Assembly: GCF_029936995.1 (NCBI RefSeq)
Contig: NZ_JAPYRE010000001.1
Span: forward strand, 310,001 to 374,000
Direction of reading: 5' to 3'
Source: Henriciella sp.
GTDB lineage: Bacteria > Pseudomonadota > Alphaproteobacteria > Caulobacterales > Hyphomonadaceae
Length of the DNA stretch: 64,000 nt
The position numbers and the translations under genes were made by a program. This document shows, one piece after another, positions 16,992 through 25,215 of the stretch. Within the stretch, counting starts at the first letter, position 1. Each line of letters opens with the position of its first letter. Under the pieces are notes generated by a model, which saw only the letters and a list, made by a program, of their open reading frames with translations, made no database searches and was not told the DNA's origin.

Positions 16992-18407
16992 ATGAGAACA
17001 ATTCTTGCGGGGGGTCTGGCGGCGCTTGCCATTTCAGCCGGCCCTGCGATCGCGGATACAGCAGGGGCGGACTGGTCGCCGACAACATATGAACTGGACA
17101 ATGGCATGGACGTCGTTGTCCTCGAAGACCATCGCGCGCCGGTTGTTACACATATGGTGTGGTACAAGGTTGGCGCAGTCGATGAAGACCCCGGAAAATC
17201 CGGTATCGCACACCTCTTCGAACATGTGATGTTCAAGGAGACCGATGATATCGGCCCGGAAGAGTTCACCTCGATCGTCCAGCGCAATGGCGGCCAGCTG
17301 AACGCCTTCACCTCCTGGGACTATACCGCCTATTATGAGCGCGTCGCCAAGGACCAGCTCAGGACGATGATGGAGCTGGAAGCCGAGCGGATGACGGATC
17401 TCGTCATCAATGACGATCCGGAAGGCCCGTTCATTTCAGAGCGCGATGTCGTCAAGGAGGAGCGCCGTCAGCGGATCGACAACAATCCCGGCGTCATCCT
17501 GCAGGAGCAGATTTTTAGCGCGCTCTATCAGGACCATCCTTACAACATCACCGTGATCGGCAAGATGGAAGAGGTTGGTGCGCTGACCCCTGAAGATGGT
17601 CTGGCCTTCTACAACAAATGGTACACTCCCTCGGAGGCCATCCTCGTCGTTGCGGGTGATGTCCAGCCGGAAGAGGTGCTGGACCTTGCAAAGGCCACCT
17701 ATGGCACGATCGAGGTCGAGGATACCGAGCCTCCGGCCCGCGGCTGGCAGGATGTCGAGCCGCTGGCAGAGACCCAGCTGATTACCCATCGTGATCCGAA
17801 AGTGCGCCAGCCGGAATGGCAGCGCTGGTACCTCTCGACCTCCTATACGCAGGACCGTGACTTCGCCTATGCCCTCGATGTGGCCATGGACGTGCTCGGC
17901 GGCGGACGTACTAGCCGTCTCTATCAGGCGCTTGTCGAAGACCAGAAGATTGCTGTCGAGGCGTCCTCAGGCGCGTACCTCTCCCTTCACGACCGTGCAC
18001 CGGCCATTCTCTCGGCGTCTCCGTCTGACGGTTTCAGCCTGGATGCGCTGGAAACGGCTTATATGGAGGTCGTCAACGAGGTCCTGGAAAACGGCTTCAC
18101 CGAGGCGGAAGTCGAACGCTCCCGCAATTCGCTGGCCGCCAGTTCCATCTACCAGCGTGACAGCCAGTCCAGCATGGCCAACCTCTATGGCCGCACGCTG
18201 GCTGTCGGCGGGTCAGTTGAGGACGTGATGAATTATCCCGACGATATCCGTCAGGTCACGAAAGAGGATGCCATCGCCGCGCTCCGCCGCGTGCTGGCAG
18301 ACGACAGGCACTATGTCGAAGGCCATCTTCTGCCGGAAGCTGAAGAGGCAGCGGCTGAAGATGAAAGCCAGACCGAAGGCCAATCTGAAGGGGAGAGCGA
18401 GCAATGA
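16992..18407 (+). CDS. M16-family zinc metallopeptidase, catalytic subunit
   Basis: This exported insulinase/processing-peptidase-type protein has 471 residues and a signal peptide ending AIADT. The inverted zinc motif HLFEH (74-78) and a downstream EERRQR glutamate make it the catalytic member. A second M16 repeat (C-terminal half) includes the GGGRTSRLYQ loop. A GGAGG site 6 bases upstream favours the ATG at 16992 over the in-frame ATG at 16986. The C terminus ends in a Glu/Ser-rich tail. It overlaps the next gene by 4 bases, so the two subunits are probably made together. Confidence 0.92.
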   Translation: MRTILAGGLAALAISAGPAIADTAGADWSPTTYELDNGMDVVVLEDHRAPVVTHMVWYKVGAVDEDPGKSGIAHLFEHVMFKETDDIGPEEFTSIVQRNGGQLNAFTSWDYTAYYERVAKDQLRTMMELEAERMTDLVINDDPEGPFISERDVVKEERRQRIDNNPGVILQEQIFSALYQDHPYNITVIGKMEEVGALTPEDGLAFYNKWYTPSEAILVVAGDVQPEEVLDLAKATYGTIEVEDTEPPARGWQDVEPLAETQLITHRDPKVRQPEWQRWYLSTSYTQDRDFAYALDVAMDVLGGGRTSRLYQALVEDQKIAVEASSGAYLSLHDRAPAILSASPSDGFSLDALETAYMEVVNEVLENGFTEAEVERSRNSLAASSIYQRDSQSSMANLYGRTLAVGGSVEDVMNYPDDIRQVTKEDAIAALRRVLADDRHYVEGHLLPEAEEAAAEDESQTEGQSEGESEQ

Positions 18408-19888
18408 AAATGAACCTGACCCCGCTGTTTGGCGCTGCCACAGCGTCCGCGCTCATTCTTGCGGCGCCACTGGCCTTCGCAGCCCCGCAGCAAGCTGACA
18501 CCGCCCCGGCTGATGCGGCCAATACGGCTGAAAGCCTCGACGTCACCGTGCACGAGGGCGACTTCGCCACCATCCAGCAATTCACCACACCGGGTGGGAT
18601 TTCCGTCTGGCTGGTTGAGGAGCCATCCATCCCGATCATGTCGGTGCGCATGGCCTGGGAGCAGGGCGAGGCCACCGATCCGGAAGACCTGGAAGGGCTC
18701 ACCGGCGCGATGACCTACATGATGAACGAAGGTGCCGGCGACATGGATTCGCTCGCCTTCGCGACCCGCATGGAAGAGCTGAACATGAGCTTTAGCTGTG
18801 GATCGGGCAATGAGAATACTTATTGCTCGGCCAACATGCTGACAGACAATGCGTCCCAGGCGATGGACCTCGTCGCGCTTGCCCTCAATGAGCCGCGCTT
18901 CGATACCGGCCCGATCGAGCGGTTCAAGCGTGAGCAGCTTATCTCGATCAAGACGCGTGAGACGAATGCGAACTACCTCGCCGGACGAGCGCGCAACCAG
19001 GCCCTGATGCCGGACCATCCGTTCTCGCGCGAGACCAGTGAAGCCAGCATCAATGCGATCACGCCGGAACTGATTGCCGGGCGCAAGGACCAGATCATGA
19101 CCCATGAGGGCCTCTATGTGACGGCTGTCGGCGCTATGTCTCCGGAAGAGCTTGCCCCGCTGCTTGATGCCGCCCTGTCGGAGCTGCCAGCGGAGACCGG
19201 TCTTGAGCCGGTCGGCGATGTCGAGCTCAAGGCTCCGCTTGCCGAGCCGGTCGTCGTCGACCTGCCGCAACCGCAAAGCCTCGTAAGTTTCACAAGTCCG
19301 GCCATGGCGCGCGACGATGCGGACTATTTTCCCGCTTACGTGCTGAACTACACCTTTGGTGGTGGCGGTTTCGAGAGCCGGCTGATGAAGGATCTGCGCG
19401 TCGAAAAGGGACTGACCTATGGCGTCTATACTGGCATCTCCACAGGCGATCATCTCAACACATGGCGCGGTGGCGGCCAGACGAAGAATGAAAGCGTCGG
19501 CGCGTTCATCGAAGGCATCAAGACGAATATGCTGTCCATCGTCGAGGATGGCGTGACCGAAGAAGAGCTTTCAGATGCGAAAGCCTATCTCACCGGGTCC
19601 TACCCGCTTTCCTTCGACAGCAACTCCAAGATCGCCTCGAACCTGATGGGGGTGCGTCTCGAAGACCTAGGTGTCGATTATTTCGATCGCCGCAATGCAC
19701 TCGTCCAGGCCGTCACACTGGAAGATGTGAACCGCGTCGCCGCGGAGTATCTCAAGCCTGAGAATTTCAGCTTCTTCGTCGTTGGCCAGCCGCAGGGGCT
19801 CGATGAGGGAGCTGAAGCTTCCACGGATGAAGAGAGCATGGAAGCGGCCGGCGAAGAGGCGTCTGCAGAGGCAAGCGAGTCCGAATAG
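18404..19888 (+). CDS. M16-family peptidase homologue, non-catalytic partner
   Basis: The 494 residues have a signal peptide (AAPLAFA-A) and an M16 fold, but the zinc motif is lost: the equivalent stretch reads GLTGAMTYMMNEG, with no HxxEH. The C-terminal domain retains FGGGGFESRLMKDLRVEKGLTYG, typical of the substrate-binding partner in heterodimeric M16 proteases. The ATGA overlap with the catalytic gene supports a heterodimer. The C-terminal tail is Glu/Ala/Ser-rich, like that of its partner. Confidence 0.9.
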   Translation: MKMNLTPLFGAATASALILAAPLAFAAPQQADTAPADAANTAESLDVTVHEGDFATIQQFTTPGGISVWLVEEPSIPIMSVRMAWEQGEATDPEDLEGLTGAMTYMMNEGAGDMDSLAFATRMEELNMSFSCGSGNENTYCSANMLTDNASQAMDLVALALNEPRFDTGPIERFKREQLISIKTRETNANYLAGRARNQALMPDHPFSRETSEASINAITPELIAGRKDQIMTHEGLYVTAVGAMSPEELAPLLDAALSELPAETGLEPVGDVELKAPLAEPVVVDLPQPQSLVSFTSPAMARDDADYFPAYVLNYTFGGGGFESRLMKDLRVEKGLTYGVYTGISTGDHLNTWRGGGQTKNESVGAFIEGIKTNMLSIVEDGVTEEELSDAKAYLTGSYPLSFDSNSKIASNLMGVRLEDLGVDYFDRRNALVQAVTLEDVNRVAAEYLKPENFSFFVVGQPQGLDEGAEASTDEESMEAAGEEASAEASESE

Positions 19889-19916
19889 GGCACGCCTCCT
19901 GACAAGACCTGAGAAG

Positions 19917-19946
19917 AGGGCGGTCCAGGGTGGGCCGCCCTTTTTG
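19917..19946 (+). terminator. Rho-independent terminator after the M16 pair
   Basis: The arms AGGGCGGTCC (19917-19926) and GGGCCGCCCT (19932-19941) form a 10-bp stem with one G-T wobble and a 5-base loop, followed directly by a run of T (19941-19945). It ends the co-directional block and supports the later mutL start at 20009. Confidence 0.85.
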
Positions 19947-20008
19947 CTGTGGGTGAGCGGTATGCCCTGCCTGCACCCGCTTTTGGAATCCTGCTACACT
20001 TCACATCC

Positions 20009-21916
20009 ATGCCTGATTCTGCACGCATCTCCACGCGGCCCGTGATCCGCCAACTTCCGCCTGATGCGGTCAACCGGATTGCGGCAGGCGAAGTCGTCGA
20101 ACGCCCGGCAGCAGCCGTGAAGGAGCTGGTCGAGAACGCGCTCGATGCCGGGGCAAGCTCAATTGCCGTATCGATTGAAGCGGGTGGGCTGAAACGTATC
20201 TGTGTCGAGGATGATGGCTGCGGCATGAATGCCGACGAGATGCTGATGGGGCTTGAGCGCCACGCCACCTCCAAACTCGCCCCCGGTGATGATGGCCGCA
20301 TCGACCTGTTGAACATTCACACAATGGGCTTCCGGGGCGAGGCGCTGCCTTCAATCGCCAGTGTCTCGCGCATGAGCCTCATCTCCAGGGCTGAGAGTGA
20401 GGATGCCGCCGAAGTTTTCGTCGAGGCTGGCCGTGTCGAAGGTCCGAAACCCGCCGCCTGGACAGGGCGCGGCGAAAACGGCACGCGCATAGAGGTACGC
20501 GACCTCTTCCATGCGACACCTGCGCGTCTCAAATTCATGAAGTCCGAACGCGCCGAGACGATGGCCGTCACCGATGCGCTCAAGCGTCTTGCCATGGCGA
20601 ATGCCGGTGTTTCCTTCTCGCTTGAGAGCAATGGCCGAACCACATTCCGATATGCTGCACATACACCGACGCCGGAGGGCCATCTCGAACGCCTCGGCGC
20701 GATCATGGGCCGGGAGTTCCGCGAGAATGCGCTCGCTATAGAGGCCGAACGTGACGGCGTCACCCTGTCCGGTTTCGCCGGGCTGCCGACACTCAATCGC
20801 GGCAATGCGCAATACCAGTTCCTGTTCGTCAACGGACGCCCGGTAAAGGACCGTATGCTGACGGGTGTGATCCGCGCTGCCTATCAGGATTTTCTCGCGC
20901 GCGATCGCCATCCTATGGCAGCGCTCTTCGTCGACTGCGATCCGGAGCTGGTCGATGTGAACGTCCACCCGGCCAAGACCGAGGTCCGATTCCGCGATGC
21001 CGGGAATGTCCGTGGCCTGATTATCGGTTCGTTGCGCCACACGCTCGCCGCGGCCGGCCACCGGGCGAGCACGACCGTTGCAGGCTATGCGCTTGGCAAG
21101 ATGCAGGGCGAAACGCCTGAGCGCGCGCGCGATGAGCCGCTGCCCCGCCCTTCGGTCTGGGACCGCTCAAGCCTGTTTCGCGATTCCTACGGGTCCACAC
21201 CGCCGCGTCCCGCACCACAACAGGATTGGCAGCCTGCCCCGCCCGCACCGTCCGGCATGGCGGAAGATAGCCAGCGCTATGACGCGCCATCTGCACGTTT
21301 CGAGGACGTGTCCGATGCTTCGCCCCAGCATGATTTCCCGCTCGGCGTCGCCCGGGCCCAGCTGCACGAGACCTATGTTGTTGCCCAGACAAAGGACGGC
21401 ATAGTCATCGTCGACCAGCACGCCGCACATGAGCGCCTCGTCTATGAGCAGATGAAGGCGCAGATGGCGGCGGACGGGGTAAAACGGCAGGCCCTGCTGA
21501 TCCCCGAAGTGGTCGAGATGGGCGAGGATGAAGCCGCCCGCGTCATCGAACGTGCCGGTGAGCTTGCCGAGATGGGTCTGGAGATCGAAGCGTTCGGGGC
21601 AGGGGCCGTCTGCGTGCGGGCCACACCCGCCCTGTTTGGCAATATGGATGCCGCCGGGCTTGTCCGTGACCTGGCGGATGATTTCGCCGAATACGAGTCC
21701 GGCCTCGCCCTCAAGGAGCGGTTCGAGGATGTCATGGGCAACATGGCCTGTCGCGGCGGGGCCGTGCGTGCAGGCCGCCGCCTCAACGCCGAGGAAATGA
21801 ACGCGCTCCTCCGGCAGATGGAAGACACGCCTTATTCGGGGCAGTGCAATCACGGCCGGCCCACCTATGTCGAACTGAAGCTCGCCGACATCGAGAAACT
21901 GTTCGGGCGACGGTGA
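20009..21916 (+). CDS. mutL: DNA mismatch repair protein MutL
   Basis: MutL couples mismatch recognition by MutS to strand nicking. The 635 residues show the GHKL ATPase motifs ([20 protein letters not shown]) and a proline-rich linker (about 370-430). The C-terminal domain keeps the intact endonuclease motif DQHA(x)2E(x)4E (from about residue 469), plus [10 protein letters not shown] and CNHGRP, as expected in bacteria that lack MutH. I place the start at the ATG opening MPDSARIS, 62 bases after the terminator; an in-frame GTG at 19949 lies almost on the terminator and is rejected. Confidence 0.95.
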   Translation: MPDSARISTRPVIRQLPPDAVNRIAAGEVVERPAAAVKELVENALDAGASSIAVSIEAGGLKRICVEDDGCGMNADEMLMGLERHATSKLAPGDDGRIDLLNIHTMGFRGEALPSIASVSRMSLISRAESEDAAEVFVEAGRVEGPKPAAWTGRGENGTRIEVRDLFHATPARLKFMKSERAETMAVTDALKRLAMANAGVSFSLESNGRTTFRYAAHTPTPEGHLERLGAIMGREFRENALAIEAERDGVTLSGFAGLPTLNRGNAQYQFLFVNGRPVKDRMLTGVIRAAYQDFLARDRHPMAALFVDCDPELVDVNVHPAKTEVRFRDAGNVRGLIIGSLRHTLAAAGHRASTTVAGYALGKMQGETPERARDEPLPRPSVWDRSSLFRDSYGSTPPRPAPQQDWQPAPPAPSGMAEDSQRYDAPSARFEDVSDASPQHDFPLGVARAQLHETYVVAQTKDGIVIVDQHAAHERLVYEQMKAQMAADGVKRQALLIPEVVEMGEDEAARVIERAGELAEMGLEIEAFGAGAVCVRATPALFGNMDAAGLVRDLADDFAEYESGLALKERFEDVMGNMACRGGAVRAGRRLNAEEMNALLRQMEDTPYSGQCNHGRPTYVELKLADIEKLFGRR

Positions 21917-21919
21917 GGC

Positions 21920-22222
21920 TTACCCGGACTTATTATACATGACAGGCGTACAGGTGCCGGAGACGATGCGCTGGCGTTCGAGCGTCACGGTCTGGCCGGT
22001 TTCGTGCGGTCCTTCCAGTGAGCTTGCGGGAAGACGGAAGTCCCCATCCGGTCCATTGAACATGACCGTGTCCCCTTCAGTCCCGGCCACCTTTGCCTCG
22101 ATTATATCGCTTTCATAGCTGCACGGCCCGCCCACAAGATCCGACTGGCAGGCAGAGAGGTTCCCCGCGGCCAGGATCAGACCGCTCCAGCCACAGGCTT
22201 TCAGTATCCTTGCCGTCTCCAT
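21920..22222 (-). CDS. Small putative lipoprotein
   Basis: This 100-residue protein has a signal sequence and lipobox LSAC (Cys25), plus further cysteines in GPCSYES and GTCTPV that could form a disulfide. The middle (AKVAGTEGDTVMFNG) suggests a small beta domain. No family is recognised. A GGAAGGTGA site precedes the ATG. It is convergent with mutL, with the stops 3 bases apart. Confidence 0.65.
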   Translation of the reverse strand: METARILKACGWSGLILAAGNLSACQSDLVGGPCSYESDIIEAKVAGTEGDTVMFNGPDGDFRLPASSLEGPHETGQTVTLERQRIVSGTCTPVMYNKSG

Positions 22223-22312
22223 CCGCTCACCTTCCCCTGCTCAAATTGACCGTATGCAGGGGATGCTATTACTCACGGAAGAACAAGACAAAAAACGAGG
22301 GAGGCGGGTGCC

Positions 22313-23464
22313 ATGAAGCTCAAGGACGCGCTCAACATCGATGACCTGCGCACCATTGCAAAACGCAAGCTGCCACGCATGGTGTTCGACTATATCGATG
22401 GCGGTTCCGACGATGAGGTGACGCTGCGCCGCGCGGTTTCGCGCTATGACGATTACGGCATGACCTGGCGCGTGCTGAAGGATGTCGCGGAGATCGACAC
22501 CTCGACCACCATCATGGGCCAGGACACGCGCCTGCCTTTCTTCATCTCGCCCACCGCCTCGACCCGGCTGTTCCATCCGGCCGAGGGGGAGCTGGCCATG
22601 GCGCGGGCAGCCAGGGAACACGGCGTGATCTATGCCTGTTCGACCCTCGCCACCCAGACAGTGGAAGATATCGCGAAGGCCAATCCCGGCCCGAAATGGG
22701 TGCAGCTCTATGTCTGGAAGGACAAGGAGATCGTGAAGGAGTTCCTGACCCGCGCAAAGGAAGCCGGCTTTACCGGGTGCCTCCTGACAGTTGACCTTGC
22801 CGTGGCCGGCAAGCGCGAACGCGATCCGCGCAACCAGTTCTCAGTTCCGCCGAAGCCGAACCTGTCGCTTGCCCGGCAGGTGGCGACAAAACCCGGCTGG
22901 ATGTGGGACCTGATCCGCAGCCCTAAAATGAGCCCTGCCAACTTCTCCCATATGATCGGCAAAGGCGATCAGGGCGGCCTGATGGGCTTTGTAAACTCAC
23001 AATTCTCCCGATCGGTGACCTGGAAGGATGTCGAGTGGATCCGTGAGTTCTGGGGACCGGGCTTTGCCATCAAGGGCATTTCGCGCGGCGAGGATGCCAA
23101 GCGCGCGGTTGATGTCGGGGCAGATGCGGTCTGGATCTCCAATCATGGCGGGCGCCAACTCGATACCTCCGTTCCCACCATCGACCTTGTGCCGGAAATC
23201 GCCGAAGCCGTGCGTGGCCGTGCCGACATCATCGCCGATGGTGGAGTGCGCCGGGGCAGTCATGTTGCCAAGCTGCTTATGCGCGGGGCCACGGGTGTCG
23301 CCCTCGGCCGGGCCTCGCTCTATGGCATCGGAGCGGGTGGCGAAGCGGGCGTGCGCCGTGCCCTCACAATCATCGAGGAAGAGTTCCGCAGCACGATGGC
23401 GCTTCTCGGCGCGACCAAAATCTCCGAACTCGATCCGGAGCTTCTGCGCATTCCAAAAATGTAA
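22313..23464 (+). CDS. FMN-dependent alpha-hydroxy-acid oxidase/dehydrogenase (LldD-like)
   Basis: This 383-residue TIM-barrel flavoenzyme oxidises an L-2-hydroxy acid such as lactate. Seen: YIDGGSDDEVTLRRA near the N terminus, ISPTASTRLFHPAEGE for FMN contacts, the active-site SNHGGRQLD (His base and substrate-binding Arg) and DGGVRRGSHVAKLLMRGA for phosphate binding. The length fits the LldD/glycolate oxidase family; the exact substrate cannot be told. GGGAGGCGGG precedes the ATG. Confidence 0.9.
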   Translation: MKLKDALNIDDLRTIAKRKLPRMVFDYIDGGSDDEVTLRRAVSRYDDYGMTWRVLKDVAEIDTSTTIMGQDTRLPFFISPTASTRLFHPAEGELAMARAAREHGVIYACSTLATQTVEDIAKANPGPKWVQLYVWKDKEIVKEFLTRAKEAGFTGCLLTVDLAVAGKRERDPRNQFSVPPKPNLSLARQVATKPGWMWDLIRSPKMSPANFSHMIGKGDQGGLMGFVNSQFSRSVTWKDVEWIREFWGPGFAIKGISRGEDAKRAVDVGADAVWISNHGGRQLDTSVPTIDLVPEIAEAVRGRADIIADGGVRRGSHVAKLLMRGATGVALGRASLYGIGAGGEAGVRRALTIIEEEFRSTMALLGATKISELDPELLRIPKM

Positions 23465-23543
23465 TCAGCTGCACATGCCATCTTGGTATAATTATCAGTA
23501 AGGCATGGTATTGGGTGTGTCCTGACAAGACAGGAAGAAGGCC

Positions 23544-24197
23544 ATGCTACCGATTGCTGAAAAGGACCGGCGTTTCTGGGACAAGACGGCTGAAAGCTAC
23601 GCCGAGAGCCCGATTGCCGACGAGGACACCTACCAGAAGAAACTCGAGCTCACGCGGAAGTATCTGACACCGGAAAGCGAGGTCTTTGAATTCGGCTGCG
23701 GTACCGGCTCGACCGCGATCCTGCACGCGCCACACGCCAAGCATATCCTGGCAACCGATGTGTCGGAGAACATGCTGAAAATCGCCCGCCAGCGCGCCGA
23801 GGATGCCGATGTGAAGAACATCACCTTCAAGCAGGCCGGGATAGAAGATTATGATGCGGGCGACCGCGAGTTCGATGTCGTACTCGGTCTTAACATCATC
23901 CATCTCTGCAAGGAGCCTCTGGCGGTAATGCAGAAAGTGAACAGCCTGCTCAAGCCGGGTGGTTATTTCATCCAGTCGACGGCCTGCCTCTCAAGCTCCA
24001 TGCCCTATATCCGCCCGGTCCTTCCGCTGATGCGGCTCTTCGGCAAGGCCCCGCACGTCTCCATGTTTTCCTCGAAGAAACTACGCGGCTACCTGCCCGG
24101 TGCGGGGTTCAGCATTGCTGAAGACTTTGTGCCCGGTGGACGATCGGCAGAGTTTATCGTGGCGAAGAAGGTGGCGCGGATCAGCACAGGGCCATAA
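23544..24197 (+). CDS. Class I SAM-dependent methyltransferase
   Basis: This 217-residue Rossmann-fold methyltransferase of the Methyltransf_11/25 type has motif I EFGCGTGST (about residues 49-57), the acidic ATDVSENML segment and LGLNIIHLCKEP in the post-I region. The substrate is unknown. AGGAAGAAGG precedes the ATG. It is co-directional with the hydroxy-acid oxidase (79-bp gap) and convergent with the MerC-family gene. Confidence 0.88.
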   Translation: MLPIAEKDRRFWDKTAESYAESPIADEDTYQKKLELTRKYLTPESEVFEFGCGTGSTAILHAPHAKHILATDVSENMLKIARQRAEDADVKNITFKQAGIEDYDAGDREFDVVLGLNIIHLCKEPLAVMQKVNSLLKPGGYFIQSTACLSSSMPYIRPVLPLMRLFGKAPHVSMFSSKKLRGYLPGAGFSIAEDFVPGGRSAEFIVAKKVARISTGP

Positions 24198-24203
24198 GTC
24201 CGC

Positions 24204-24599
24204 TCATCCGGGCGGCGTATGGCCGTGGCGTGCGTGCCGTCTCCATCGCCAGATATGTGCGGCTGCGACCATCAGGGCGCCGGTAACCGTCAGTGCGGTT
24301 TCGGCTTCATGCAGGGCTTCCAGGAAGGCCGAGGCCAGCATGAGGCTGAGGCCGGCAACCGCCAGGAATATACATCCCCTTGCGGTGCGAGAGGTCCTGC
24401 TTCCCAGGAAGGCGATGCCCGAGACAGGAAGGGCAATCAGAACGAGCACTTTGTGGATCCACTCAGCCTCTGCAAAGGTACCGGCAAGCGGGAGCCAAAG
24501 GGCCGCGACGGGCAAGGCGAGACAGTGAATGATGCAAAGCCCAGAGATCGTCAGCGCGGAGCCATCCATCATCTGGGCGGGTCTGGTCATAAATGTCAT
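24204..24599 (-). CDS. MerC-family membrane protein, probably Zur-regulated
   Basis: This 131-residue protein has four membrane segments and the MerC-domain feature GLCIIHCLALPVA, with two cysteines in the first helix region. Classical MerC imports mercuric ion, but this gene is not in a mer operon. A Zur-like compound operator lies 57-79 bp upstream of the start, which suggests zinc homeostasis; that role is inferred. GAGGA lies about 8 bases before the ATG. Confidence 0.82.
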   Translation of the reverse strand: MTFMTRPAQMMDGSALTISGLCIIHCLALPVAALWLPLAGTFAEAEWIHKVLVLIALPVSGIAFLGSRTSRTARGCIFLAVAGLSLMLASAFLEALHEAETALTVTGALMVAAAHIWRWRRHARHGHTPPG

Positions 24600-24655
24600 G
24601 CTCGTGTCCTCTGTTAGGCTGCCGGGTGCTCGAATGATGCCTTTAGCTCAAAATA

Positions 24656-24678
24656 GTTATATTATAACATAATGTTAT
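24656..24678. promoter_or_regulatory. Zur-box-like compound palindrome
   Basis: Two overlapping perfect dyads are visible: GTTATATTATAAC (24656-24668) and ATAACATAATGTTAT (24664-24678). The first matches the GTTATA-n-TATAAC core of the Zur box known from proteobacteria. The position upstream of the minus-strand MerC gene fits an operator. The other neighbour presents its 3' end to this site, so only the MerC gene can be the target. Confidence 0.7.
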
Positions 24679-24729
24679 CACAAGGGGCTGTGTGTAGCGG
24701 AATATGCAGATGAAGTGAGGGTAGGTATC

Positions 24730-25215
24730 CTATGGCCGCGCGCGGCGTTTCAGTTTCTGCATTTCCACTTCCAGCGCCGAGAGGAAATTCGAGCGGTCTG
24801 CCGGTCTGAAGGCTTTCGGCCCGCTCGTCTGCTCGCCTGTTGCGCGGAGGTCTTCCATGATGGCGCGGGTGGCGACAGCCTGGCCGATGGAGTTCTCGGT
24901 GAAAGGCTTGCCGTTCGGGGCAAGCACGCGCGCGCCTGCTTCGAGACAGCGCTGGGCCAGCAACATGTCGGAGGTGATGACCACGCACGCCGCATTCGCG
25001 CGTTCGGCGATCCAGTCATCGGCGACATCCGGGGCCTCGGGCACGGTCACGCGGGTAAAAAGCCGGTGCTGCGGCACGCGCATGAAACTGTTGGCGACCA
25101 CGTTTACGGGCACCTCATGGCGCAGCGCCACCTTGTAGACCTCGTCCTTCACCGGGCAGGCATCGGCATCGACATGGATGCGGATACCGCCCGGCTGGTC
25201 TTGTGAAGAACTCAT
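24730..25215 (-). CDS. YaiI/YqxD family (DUF188) protein
   Basis: This 161-residue PIN-like protein of the UPF0178 family has IHVDADACPVKDEVYKVA at the N terminus (the family's invariant DADACP), ADDWIAERA and VITSDMLLAQRCLE. The function is unknown; the fold suggests a nuclease relative. Its start codon overlaps the stop of the upstream amidohydrolase gene (4 bases, ATGA), so the two are probably co-translated. Confidence 0.9.
   Translation of the reverse strand: MSSSQDQPGGIRIHVDADACPVKDEVYKVALRHEVPVNVVANSFMRVPQHRLFTRVTVPEAPDVADDWIAERANAACVVITSDMLLAQRCLEAGARVLAPNGKPFTENSIGQAVATRAIMEDLRATGEQTSGPKAFRPADRSNFLSALEVEMQKLKRRARP

Noticed and set aside
18311-19453. A 380-codon minus-strand frame opposite the M16 partner gene
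   Set aside because: It is a shadow of a well-supported exported M16 homologue and lacks a plausible start context.
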